From JAGPUQ01 sp041594335 (GTDB lineage: Bacteria; Pseudomonadota; Gammaproteobacteria; Pseudomonadales; Porticoccaceae): a DNA stretch of 64,000 nucleotides. The stretch's first letter is position 1. Each line of letters starts with the position of its first letter. This document shows, piece after piece, positions 35,088 through 43,229 of the stretch. Location of the stretch: NCBI GenBank assembly GCA_041594335.1, contig JBFHML010000001.1, forward strand, positions 1-64,000. Direction: 5' to 3'. The notes under the pieces were generated by a model. It did not search any database. It saw only the letters and a list, made by a program, of their open reading frames with translations, and was not told the origin of the DNA. The position numbers and the translations under genes are program-made.

Positions 35088-35163
35088 GCCCAGGTAGCTC
35101 AGTCGGTAGAGCAGAGGATTGAAAATCCTCGTGTCGGTGGTTCGATTCCGCCCCTGGGCACCA
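35088..35163 (+). tRNA. tRNA-Phe (anticodon GAA)
   Basis: 76 bases including encoded CCA. The acceptor stem GCCCAGG/CCTGGGC pairs perfectly, the D-arm is GCTC..GAGC, the anticodon stem GAGGA/TCCTC has loop TTGAAAA (GAA at 35121-35123), the variable loop is GTGTC, and the T-arm GGTGG/CCGCC has loop TTCGATT. All positions fit the cloverleaf. It stands alone between yggX and the response regulator. Confidence 0.98.
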
Positions 35164-35210
35164 CAACATCAGGTCCACTCCTCAGTAATACCGCCGCCCT
35201 CGCGAGCGCC

Positions 35211-36128
35211 TCAGTTTCCGGATTGCAGTTGACGCAACGCCAGTGCCGCCGCAGAAGTCCGATTTTCAACACCCAGCTTGCGAAAAACCTGTTCTAGGTG
35301 CTTATTCACCGTCCGCGGACTCATCGCCAGAATGATGGCGATCTCGCGGTTGGCCTTGCCGTTGGCGACCCATAACAGGACTTCCGCTTCCCGCTCAGTA
35401 AGCCCGAAGGCGGTGCGCAGGGGCCGCGTGTCGGGCAACCGACCGGAATCGATCAGGCGCAGCAGATGTTCGTCCTCGCCGCTCTGCCGCAGGTAACGCA
35501 GTTGGAAGGGACGGTCTAGCGCATCGACCTCGGCGGTGACCTCGTTGGCCGCCTGTCCCGCGATCAATCGACGCACCAACGCCGGAAAGTGCGCTGTCAT
35601 CCAGCCGGGTATCGCACCCAGCTCCTCCAGCAGCTGCCGAGCCTGGGGCGTGGCCCAGCGCAGCGAACCTGCGGCGTCCGCCGCGAGCAGAAAATGTCCG
35701 GCGCTATCGAGGGCGCTGCGGGCACTGCTGGTGAGCCGTGCATTGCCGATGTGTGTCTTCATCCGCGCCAGCAATTCGTCGATCCGGATCGGCTTGGTGA
35801 CATAGTCGACGCCGCCCGCGGCAAACCCCCGGAGAATACTCTCGGTATCACTCAGCCCGGTCATAAAGATCACCGGGATATGGCGCAGCTCCGGATCGGC
35901 CTTGATGCGCTCGCAGGTTTCGAAACCGTTCATCTGCGGCATCAGCGCATCCAGCAGGATGATATCCGGCGGCAGATTACCCGCGATGGCCAGCGCCTGA
36001 TTGCCCTCCAGCGCCACCAGCACCTGAAACCCCTCCCGGTCGAGCGCCTCGTTGAGCATCCCCAGCGACTGCGCCGAGTCATCGACCACCAGAACCACGT
36101 CCTTGCGCCCGGCGGCATAGCCGTTCAA
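35211..36128 (-). CDS. LuxR-family response regulator of the amide/urea module
   Basis: 305 aa. The receiver domain (about 10-130) has DD at 16-17, phospho-Asp60 in DIILLDALMP and a TKP Lys. A PAS-like middle (about 145-215, FLLAADAAGSLRWATPQARQLLEEL) leads to a C-terminal LuxR HTH (LTEREAEVLLWVANGKANREIAI then MSPRTVNKHLEQVFRKLGV). The start is TTG overlapping the stop of the upstream hybrid kinase gene (CCTTGAAC), so translation is coupled. It is the natural output partner of that kinase. The inverted repeat at 39633-39648 is a plausible target. Confidence 0.85.
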   Translation of the reverse strand: MNGYAAGRKDVVLVVDDSAQSLGMLNEALDREGFQVLVALEGNQALAIAGNLPPDIILLDALMPQMNGFETCERIKADPELRHIPVIFMTGLSDTESILRGFAAGGVDYVTKPIRIDELLARMKTHIGNARLTSSARSALDSAGHFLLAADAAGSLRWATPQARQLLEELGAIPGWMTAHFPALVRRLIAGQAANEVTAEVDALDRPFQLRYLRQSGEDEHLLRLIDSGRLPDTRPLRTAFGLTEREAEVLLWVANGKANREIAIILAMSPRTVNKHLEQVFRKLGVENRTSAAALALRQLQSGN

Positions 36129-39100
36129 GGCGCGCGCCCCAGCAATCGAATGATCCGACGGAATTCGAATTCACTCACCAATCTGCGCAGGCCCGCGATG
36201 AATTCCACCGGCACCTCTGGGGATTCCGCCAAGGCGTCGAGCTTGGCGCTGAGCCCCTTGGCGTAACCGATTTCGGCATAGCGGCACAGTTCATCCCGAT
36301 CTCGCTCGGGGAGTCCTACGCCATACCCCAGTGCATCGCTGAGCTTCGACTCTACGCCGCGCGGACTGCGGTAACGCCAAGTAAGTCCGAGGCTGCTCCC
36401 GAGGGTTTCGAGGAGGCTCTGCAGACGTACGGGTTTGATCAGATAGCCATCATGAACGACAGGCGCAGCCGCTCCCTGCAATCCTTCACGCGCATCAGCC
36501 GATACCATGACGATGGGCGTTCGGGGCAACCGCGCGCGCAGCATGGCTGCGAGCTGCCAACCGTCCATACCCGGCATCGCCACATCCAACAAGAACAGAT
36601 CCGGTGGATACTGATCGACCAGCGCCAGCCCAGTTGCCGCATCCGGGGCCTCAACCACGGCAAAACCGAGCGGTTCGAGCATGTCGCCTATCAGCCGGCG
36701 ATGGGTGGGGTCGTCGTCGATCACCATCAAGGACCGTTGCTCGCCGTCATAACCGTGGATACAGCGCTCGGCCGCCACGACCGCGGTCGTGGGCACCACG
36801 CTGGAGAGCATCAGCGACACCTGGAAGGCGCTGCCCTGCCCGGGCTCGCTGGCAACACTGATATCGCCCCCCAGAATATCCACCAGCAGTCGGGTGATGG
36901 TCAGCCCCAGTCCGGTGCCCGGAATGTGTTCGGAACCCGCCAGCCTGACCCGCTCGAAAGGTTGAAAGATCCGCTCCCTGTCGCCTGGGGCGATGCCCAC
37001 GCCGGTGTCGGTGATCGTGAACACTGCCACCTGATTGCGGTAGCCCACCCGCAAGCTCACCCGGCCCGAATCCGTGAACTTGATCGCGTTCGACAACAGG
37101 TTGATGAGAATCTGGCGCAGCCGTTTCTCATCGGTGCGGACGAACTCGGGCAGCGGCCCCGTGCATTCATAGACGAAATCGATACCCTTCGCCTGCGCCT
37201 GCAATCGAAACAGATTGCCGATCTGATCCAGCAACAGGGGCAGACGCACCTCGCCGCTGTGCAGATCCAGGCGCCCGGCCTCGATCTTGGAAATATCCAG
37301 CAGCCCCTCGATCAAGTCGGCCAGATGTTCGCCACTGCGCCGGATAACGCTCACCGCGGATCGACTCGATTCCGGCAGCGCCGCTTCCCGCTCCAGCAAC
37401 TGGGCATAACCGAGCACCGCATTGAGGGGCGTGCGCAGCTCGTGACTGATCCCGGTCAGATAGCGGCTCTTCGCCTGGTTGGCGGCTTCGGCGACCTCCT
37501 TGGCCTTCTGCAGTTCGCGGTCGGTGGCCTCATGGGCCGCGATCTCCTCCATCAGTCTGCGGGTCTGACGCAGGGACTCCTCCTGGGCCACCTTGCGGCT
37601 GTTGTGGACAAGCACGAACATCCAGGCCACTACGCCACACAGAATCATGAGGACAAAAGACACCTTGGAGAGCGCGACGAAGAGCGCACCCCGATCGACC
37701 ACCAAGTCCAGCGTGATCTGGAAATAGATCAGCGACAAGGCACCGATCACCACAGCGCTGATGAGCAGAAACACGCCGATGAAGTTGCCGATCCTGCTGT
37801 TGAATCCCGCGACCCAGCGCCGGGGAAGAAAGGTCGCCAGCAGTGCCTGCAGCTGCTCGAAGAACCGCGAGTCCTGCTTGCAGCTGTCGTTGCAGCGCGC
37901 ATCCAAAGTACAACACAGTGAACAGATGGGACCGTCATAGGCCGGGCAGGAACTCATGTCCTCCGGCTCGAAGCGATGCTCACAGATACAGCACACGGGC
38001 AGCGGAGCGTCGCTCGCAAAGACATCGCGCGGCCTGGCGATGTAGTAACGCCCGCCGGTCAGCCAGGCCAGCAAGGGGGAGGCAATGAAGGTCAGCCCCA
38101 GCGCGATGAACGACGACAGCGCAGCGGCGGTCGCCCCGAACATCCCAGCGTGACAGAAGACCCCACCCAGGGTGGCGATAACCAGCGAGCCGACACCCAC
38201 GGGGTTGATGTCATAGAGATGGGCGCGCTTGAACTCGATCTCCCTCGGCCGCAGTCCCAGGGGGCGATTGATCACCAGATCGGCTACCAGGGATCCGACC
38301 CAGGCGAGTGCCACGATGGCATAGACGCCGAGGATGTCCTCGAGCGCCCGATAGATGCCGAGTTCCATCAGAATCAGGGCAATGCCCACGTTGAACACCA
38401 GCCACACGACGCGGCCGGGATGGTCGTGGGTGAGCCTCGAGAAGAAGTTGGACCAGGCGATCGAGCCGGCGTAGGCGTTGGTGACATTGATCTTGAGCTG
38501 GGAAAGAATCACGAAGATGCCGGCCAGGATGATGGCCGCATCCTGCGATTGGGTGACATAACCGAAGGCCACCGCGTACATTCGCGTCGGGTCCCCGGCC
38601 TCGTCCCTGCTGTAGCCATGCCCCAGCGCTAGGATGGCGAGAAAGGAACCGATGAGAATCTTGATCGTGCCCACCACCGCCCATCCGGGCCCCCCGGCCA
38701 GCATCGCCAGCCACCACCACCGGCGCCGCGGCGTATCGGGTAGAAAGCGCAGAAAGTCGACCTGCTCGCCGATCTGGGCGATCAGCGAAAACACCACCGC
38801 CGCCGCGGCACCGAAATACAGCAGATCGAAACCTGCGCGCTCGGGGGCCTGATAGCTGGTCCAGTCCGTGACCGCGGAGAAGTCGTTCCAGAAAATGAAG
38901 GCCAGGGGCAGCAGCTGCAGCGTGATCCACAATGGCTGGGTCCACAGCTGAAAGCGGCTGATGAGGGTGATCCCATGCGTGACTAGGGGAATCACCAGGA
39001 GCGCGCTGATCAAATAGCCCACGGACAGCGGAATGCCCAGCAGAATCTCCAGTGCCATGGCCATGATGGCGGCTTCGAGAGCAAAGAAAATAAAGGTGAA

Positions 39101-39475
39101 GCTGGCATAGATCAGCGACGTGACGGTCGACCCGATGTATCCGAAGCTCGCGCCGCGGGTCAGCAGATCGATATCGATGCCGTTGCGCGCGGCGTGATAA
39201 CTGATGGGGATACAGGTCAACAGGATGATCGCCCCGACCACCGCGATCGCCGCGACCGCGTTGCTGAAGCCGTAACTGAGGGTGATGGCGCCACCGATCG
39301 CTTCCAGCGCAAGAAAGGAGATCGCGCCCAACGCCGTGTGGGATACCCGCCCCGCCGACCAGCGCCGGAAGCCCCGGGCGGTGAAGCGCAGGGCATAGTC
39401 CTCCATGGTCTGGTTGGCAACCCACCTGTTGTAGTTGCGGCGAACCCGAAAGACCTGCTGCGTCGCTCTCATCAT
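36125..39475 (-). CDS. Hybrid histidine kinase with NCS1-permease-like sensor domain
   Basis: 1116 aa. Residues 1-475 resemble an NCS1 (purine/cytosine/allantoin) permease, with about 11-12 helices starting FTARGFRRWSAGRVSHTALG. Residues 495-532 hold nine Cys (CCIC, C510, CSLCC, C528, C532). Two further helices lie at about 566-588 and 603-625. A coiled linker leads to HisKA with His678 (GISHELRTPLNAVLGY), HATPase (N-box NLLSNAIKF, DTGVGIAPGD, GTGLGL), and a receiver domain with Asp964 (LFLLDVAMPGMDGW). A helical tail follows. It probably binds or transports a small amide, urea or related nitrogen compound and signals to the coupled LuxR regulator. It is divergent from the Urt/Fmd genes. Confidence 0.88.
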   Translation of the reverse strand: MMRATQQVFRVRRNYNRWVANQTMEDYALRFTARGFRRWSAGRVSHTALGAISFLALEAIGGAITLSYGFSNAVAAIAVVGAIILLTCIPISYHAARNGIDIDLLTRGASFGYIGSTVTSLIYASFTFIFFALEAAIMAMALEILLGIPLSVGYLISALLVIPLVTHGITLISRFQLWTQPLWITLQLLPLAFIFWNDFSAVTDWTSYQAPERAGFDLLYFGAAAAVVFSLIAQIGEQVDFLRFLPDTPRRRWWWLAMLAGGPGWAVVGTIKILIGSFLAILALGHGYSRDEAGDPTRMYAVAFGYVTQSQDAAIILAGIFVILSQLKINVTNAYAGSIAWSNFFSRLTHDHPGRVVWLVFNVGIALILMELGIYRALEDILGVYAIVALAWVGSLVADLVINRPLGLRPREIEFKRAHLYDINPVGVGSLVIATLGGVFCHAGMFGATAAALSSFIALGLTFIASPLLAWLTGGRYYIARPRDVFASDAPLPVCCICEHRFEPEDMSSCPAYDGPICSLCCTLDARCNDSCKQDSRFFEQLQALLATFLPRRWVAGFNSRIGNFIGVFLLISAVVIGALSLIYFQITLDLVVDRGALFVALSKVSFVLMILCGVVAWMFVLVHNSRKVAQEESLRQTRRLMEEIAAHEATDRELQKAKEVAEAANQAKSRYLTGISHELRTPLNAVLGYAQLLEREAALPESSRSAVSVIRRSGEHLADLIEGLLDISKIEAGRLDLHSGEVRLPLLLDQIGNLFRLQAQAKGIDFVYECTGPLPEFVRTDEKRLRQILINLLSNAIKFTDSGRVSLRVGYRNQVAVFTITDTGVGIAPGDRERIFQPFERVRLAGSEHIPGTGLGLTITRLLVDILGGDISVASEPGQGSAFQVSLMLSSVVPTTAVVAAERCIHGYDGEQRSLMVIDDDPTHRRLIGDMLEPLGFAVVEAPDAATGLALVDQYPPDLFLLDVAMPGMDGWQLAAMLRARLPRTPIVMVSADAREGLQGAAAPVVHDGYLIKPVRLQSLLETLGSSLGLTWRYRSPRGVESKLSDALGYGVGLPERDRDELCRYAEIGYAKGLSAKLDALAESPEVPVEFIAGLRRLVSEFEFRRIIRLLGRAP

Positions 39476-39780
39476 GGCTCACTACGGACGGGAGGGGCGC
39501 CGCACACCGCGACTGCGCGTGGGCCGAAATCCGGCGCCACCCTGTATGAAGCAAGACTTGCGCCGGCTCCCGGCGACCCGCCGGGTTCGCGCGACTCCGG
39601 GGCGATCCTAGCGCCCACCGCCAACGATTGAATACGTCAAATGACGTAGGCGCTTCGGGCATTCGCCCGATACCCCGAATCCCAGCGGGCACCAATAATC
39701 CCTCCACGCCTCTCGCGAATCGGTCTCCGGCGCGCAGGCAACAGCACCGTCACCACCCCAGCAACAGAGGTTTCATCATC
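39476..39780. other. 305-bp divergent regulatory region between sensor kinase and urtA
   Basis: There is no coding potential I can support. It contains a 16-bp inverted repeat (39633-39648), an AATAAT -10-like hexamer on the plus strand (39694-39699) without a matching -35, and AGAGG (39766-39770) as SD for urtA. I saw no sigma-54 -24/-12 pair. Both the kinase/regulator arm and the transporter/amidase arm must be driven from here. Confidence 0.6.
39633..39648. promoter_or_regulatory. 16-bp inverted repeat TACGTCA-AA-TGACGTA, probable regulator site
   Basis: Perfect 7-bp arms with an AA spacer. The centre lies 54-59 bases before the AATAAT hexamer, compatible with an activator site for an activator-dependent promoter of urtA. 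LuxR/NarL-type regulators often bind TAC-containing inverted repeats; assignment to the neighbouring regulator is inference. Confidence 0.5.
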
Positions 39781-41034
39781 ATGACGCGCCCTCTCCCGCC
39801 ACTGCATCGACGCCGCCGCGGCCTGACCACCTGGCTCGCGGCACTTCCCCTGAGTCTGACACTGAGCCAGGGCGTGGTCGCGGCCCCGCCAACGGCCGAA
39901 GTCAATACCACCGGACTCGCCGTGACCGACGACCAGGTCACCGTGGGCATCCTGCACTCGGTGACCGGCACCATGGCCATCAGCGAAACCGGCTCGGTGC
40001 AGGCCGAAAAACTCGCCATCGACCAGATCAACGCCACCGGCGGGGTGCTCGGCCGGAAGATCGACTATATCCAGGAGGACGGCGCCAGCGACTGGCCCAC
40101 CTTTGCCGAGAAAGCGAAGAAGCTCCTGGTCAACGACAAGGTCGCCGCGGTATTCGGCTGCTGGACCTCCGCGTCGCGGAAAGCCGTGCTGCCCGTCTTC
40201 GAGCAGTACAACGGCATGCTCTATTACCCGACTTTCTACGAGGGACTCGAACAGTCGCCCAATGTGATCTACACCGGCCAGGAGGCCACCCAGCAGATCA
40301 TCGCGGGCATCGATTGGGTGGTGAAGGAAAAGGGCGCAAAGACCTTCTATCTGCTCGGCTCGGACTACATCTGGCCGCGGACATCGAACAAGATCGCCCG
40401 CAAGCACATCGAGAAGTTGGGCCTCAAGGTAGTCGGCGAAGAGTACTACCCCCTGGGCCATACCCAATTCAATTCGGTGATCAACAAGATCAAGTTGCGC
40501 AAGCCGGACGTCATCTACGCGATCGTGGTCGGTGGCTCCAATGTGGCCTTCTACAAGCAGCTCAAGGCCGCCGGAATCGACATGACCCAGGAAAAACCCC
40601 TGGTCCTCACCATCTCGGTTACCGAGGACGAGATTCTGGGCATCGGCGGCGAAAACATCGAGGGCGCCTATGCGGCAATGAAGTACTTCCAGAGCCTGGA
40701 CAACCCCAACAACTCCGCTTTTGTCCAGGCATTCCAGGCCAAGTGGGGCGACGACATCGTCATCGGCGACGTCACCCAGGCAGCCTATCTCGGCCCCTGG
40801 CTGTGGAAAGCGGCCGTGGAAAAAGCCGGCTCTTTCGATATCGACAAGGTGCGGGCGGCCTCGCCAGGCATCGAGCTGACCACAGCGCCCGAAGGCTATG
40901 TGCGCATCCACGAGAACCACCACCTGTGGTCGAAGACCCGCATCGGCCGGGCCCAGCGCGACGGTCAATATGAGCTGGTGTTCGAGACCGAGGAGTTGAT
41001 GGAGCCGGATCCCTTCCCCGAAGGCTACCAGTAG
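39781..41034 (+). CDS. urtA: Urea/short-chain-amide ABC transporter binding protein (UrtA-like)
   Basis: 417 aa from the ATG at 39781. A Sec signal with a basic RRRRG start and a hydrophobic TWLAALPLSLTLSQG stretch is followed by a type I periplasmic-binding fold. UrtA/FmdD hallmarks are VTVGILHSVTGTMAISETG, AVFGCWTSASRKAVLPVFE, YYPTFYEGLEQSPNVIYTGQ, YLLGSDYIWPRTSN and EDPFPEGY-like end (EPDPFPEGYQ). It captures urea or short amides for the UrtBCDE permease. First gene of urtABCDE-fmdAB; a strong hairpin separates it from urtB, consistent with higher expression of the binding protein. Confidence 0.9.
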   Translation: MTRPLPPLHRRRRGLTTWLAALPLSLTLSQGVVAAPPTAEVNTTGLAVTDDQVTVGILHSVTGTMAISETGSVQAEKLAIDQINATGGVLGRKIDYIQEDGASDWPTFAEKAKKLLVNDKVAAVFGCWTSASRKAVLPVFEQYNGMLYYPTFYEGLEQSPNVIYTGQEATQQIIAGIDWVVKEKGAKTFYLLGSDYIWPRTSNKIARKHIEKLGLKVVGEEYYPLGHTQFNSVINKIKLRKPDVIYAIVVGGSNVAFYKQLKAAGIDMTQEKPLVLTISVTEDEILGIGGENIEGAYAAMKYFQSLDNPNNSAFVQAFQAKWGDDIVIGDVTQAAYLGPWLWKAAVEKAGSFDIDKVRAASPGIELTTAPEGYVRIHENHHLWSKTRIGRAQRDGQYELVFETEELMEPDPFPEGYQ

Positions 41035-41043
41035 ACAGAAAGC

Positions 41044-41065
41044 GCCGGCTCCTCCGGGAGCCGGC
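41044..41065 (+). terminator. Intercistronic stem-loop after urtA
   Basis: GCCGGCTCC, loop TCCG, GGAGCCGGC: a perfect 9-bp stem beginning 9 bases after the urtA stop, with no T-run. More likely an mRNA-stabilising or attenuating element than a full terminator, since urtB follows 40 bases later. Confidence 0.6.
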
Positions 41066-41105
41066 CTCCATCGCTCGTTAGACCCTTGGCCCGCGGAGGT
41101 CTCCC

Positions 41106-42032
41106 ATGTTCAGCGAATACAGTGGCTCGGAACTCGTCTCCATCTTCGCCATGCAGGGCTTCGCCGGCCTGATCCTGTTCGCGGTGCTGGTACTGATGGC
41201 GCTCGGCCTGGCGATCATCTTCGGCCAGATGGGGGTCATCAACATGGCGCACGGCGAATTCATGATTCTCGGCGCCTATATCACCTACTTCACCTCGACG
41301 CTGTTCGCCAGCCAGTTTCCCGACCTGTTCGCTGGCTATTTCTTTGTCGCCATGGCCTTGGCCTTTGTCGCCACCTTCGCTCTGGGAACCCTGGTGGAAT
41401 GGAGCCTGATTCGCTTTCTGTACCGACGGCCGCTGGACACCCTGCTGGCCACCTGGGGGCTCAGCCTCATCCTCCAACAGTTCTACCGCTCGGTGTTCGG
41501 TGCACGCGAGGTGGGCGTCACCATTCCGGAATGGATGATGGGCTCCTACGCGCTCACCGACACCATCGAAATCCCGATCAACGGCATCTTCGTAATGCTG
41601 CTGACGCTGGTCATCGCCAGCTGGGTGTACTTCCTGATGTACCGGTCGAACTGGGGGAAACAGGTGCGCGCCGTGGTGCAAAACCGGCCGATGGCGGCGG
41701 CGGTGGGGATCAACACCGAAAAAGTTGACCGGCTGACGTTCGGCCTGGGCTGCGGCATCGCCGGGGTGGCCGGCAGTGCGTTCACCATGATCGGTTCCAC
41801 AGGGCCCACCTCGGGACAGCTGTACATCGTCGACACCTTCCTGGTGGTGGTGTTCGGCGGCGCCGGCAGCCTGCTCGGCACCATCGCCTCCGCCTTCGGA
41901 ATCTCGCAGGCCCAATCGACCCTGGAATTCTTCCTGAGCGGGTCCATGGCCAAGGTACTCACCCTGCTCACGGTAGTGGGCGTGTTGATGTTGCGCCCGC
42001 AAGGGCTCTTCGCACTGAAGATCCGCAAGTGA
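41106..42032 (+). CDS. urtB: Urea/amide ABC transporter permease UrtB
   Basis: 308 aa, about eight membrane helices, LivH/UrtB family. LALGLAIIFGQMGVINMAHGEFMILGAYITY is the classic permease opening, followed by RPLDTLLATWGLSLILQQFYRSVFGA and FGGAGSLLGTIASAFGI. The SD is GGAGG six bases before the ATG. It forms the membrane channel with UrtC. Confidence 0.93.
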   Translation: MFSEYSGSELVSIFAMQGFAGLILFAVLVLMALGLAIIFGQMGVINMAHGEFMILGAYITYFTSTLFASQFPDLFAGYFFVAMALAFVATFALGTLVEWSLIRFLYRRPLDTLLATWGLSLILQQFYRSVFGAREVGVTIPEWMMGSYALTDTIEIPINGIFVMLLTLVIASWVYFLMYRSNWGKQVRAVVQNRPMAAAVGINTEKVDRLTFGLGCGIAGVAGSAFTMIGSTGPTSGQLYIVDTFLVVVFGGAGSLLGTIASAFGISQAQSTLEFFLSGSMAKVLTLLTVVGVLMLRPQGLFALKIRK

Positions 42033-42042
42033 GGCAGCCACG

Positions 42043-43218
42043 ATGAACTTTTCGAACGCCCTGCTTTCCCGCCGCGATTGGATCGGCTTTGCCCTGTTAG
42101 CGATGCTTCTGGCGGTCGCGCTGCCGCTCTCGCTGGACGGATTTCGGCTCAATCTGGCGGGCAAGTATCTGACGTACGCCTTTGTCGCCTTGGGCCTGGT
42201 GCTGTGCTGGGGCTACGGCGGAGTGCTCAGCCTCGGCCAGGGTGTCTTCTTCGGGCTGGGCGGTTACTGCATGGCGATGTTCCTGAAGCTGGAATCCTCG
42301 GATCCGGAATCGACCAGGATACAGTCCACCCCGGGCATCCCAGACTTCATGGACTGGAACCAGGTGACGGAGCTGCCCTGGTGGTGGGAACCCTTTTACA
42401 GCCTCCCCCTTACGCTGTTGGCCGTGGTATTGATTCCGGTGCTGTTCGCCTGGGTAATCGGGGTGGCCATGTTCAAGCGCCGTGTCGGCGGCGTCTATTT
42501 CGCGATCATCACCCAAGCGATCGCCGCCATCCTCACCATTCTCATCATCGGCCAGCAGGGCTATACCGGCGGGGTCAACGGCATCACCGATCTGCGCACT
42601 CTGATGGGCTGGGATATCCGCACCGACGGCGCCAAGCAGGTGCTCTATTTCGTCTGCGTAACACTGCTGCTCCTTTGCCTGCTGGCTGCCCAGTTCGTGC
42701 GCACCAACAAGGTGGGGCGTCTGTTGGTGGCGATCCGCGAACGGGAGGACCGAGTACGCTTTTCCGGCTATGACGTCGCCAACTTCAAGGTGTTCGTCTT
42801 CTGCCTGGCAGCGGCCTTCTCAGCGATCGGCGGCGCCCTGTTCACGTTGCAGGTGGGCTTCATGTCGCCCTCCTTTGTGGGCATCGTGCCGTCCATCGAG
42901 ATGGTTATCTTCTGCGCCGTCGGCGGACGCCTCTCGCTGCTCGGCGCGGTCTATGGCGCGCTGTTGGTCAACTGGGCGAAAACCACCTTTTCCGAGTCGT
43001 TTCCCGAACTCTGGCTATTCGCCATGGGGGGATTGTTCATTGCCGTGGTACTCGCCTTTCCGAACGGTCTTGCCGGCCTTTTCCAGCAGCATATCGCGCC
43101 ACGCCTACCGAACTGGTACCGCGGCGATCCGCCGGCAACCGCACGTGCGGCACCCACCCCACACCCGCCACAGGCGGAACCCGCGAAACCCTCTACCCCC
43201 AGCGCGGGCGCGCTGTAA
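42043..43218 (+). CDS. urtC: Urea/amide ABC transporter permease UrtC
   Basis: 391 aa, LivM/UrtC family: GLVLCWGYGGVLSLGQGVFFGLGGYCMAMFLK, RRVGGVYFAIITQAIAAILTILIIGQQG, GGVNGITDL and GGRLSLLGAVYGALLVNWAKTTFSE. The C-terminus carries a Pro/Ala-rich extension (about 360-391). It starts 10 bases after urtB and its stop abuts the SD of urtD. Confidence 0.93.
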   Translation: MNFSNALLSRRDWIGFALLAMLLAVALPLSLDGFRLNLAGKYLTYAFVALGLVLCWGYGGVLSLGQGVFFGLGGYCMAMFLKLESSDPESTRIQSTPGIPDFMDWNQVTELPWWWEPFYSLPLTLLAVVLIPVLFAWVIGVAMFKRRVGGVYFAIITQAIAAILTILIIGQQGYTGGVNGITDLRTLMGWDIRTDGAKQVLYFVCVTLLLLCLLAAQFVRTNKVGRLLVAIREREDRVRFSGYDVANFKVFVFCLAAAFSAIGGALFTLQVGFMSPSFVGIVPSIEMVIFCAVGGRLSLLGAVYGALLVNWAKTTFSESFPELWLFAMGGLFIAVVLAFPNGLAGLFQQHIAPRLPNWYRGDPPATARAAPTPHPPQAEPAKPSTPSAGAL

Positions 43219-43229
43219 GGAGCCCGACC

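Noticed and set aside
36452..37921. 489-aa plus-strand frame inside the hybrid kinase
   Set aside because: Antisense to HisKA, HATPase and receiver motifs; composition rich in Arg, His and Gln without any domain.
38211..39707. 498-aa minus-strand frame overlapping the permease-like domain
   Set aside because: Out-of-frame shadow of the kinase gene on the same strand; no hydrophobic periodicity.
39476..39780. Sigma-54 promoter for urtA
   Set aside because: No GG-N10-GC pair resembling TGGCAC-N5-TTGC was found in the spacer.
39637..40968. 443-aa minus-strand frame opposite urtA
   Set aside because: Antisense to a recognised binding-protein gene; no SD or domain.
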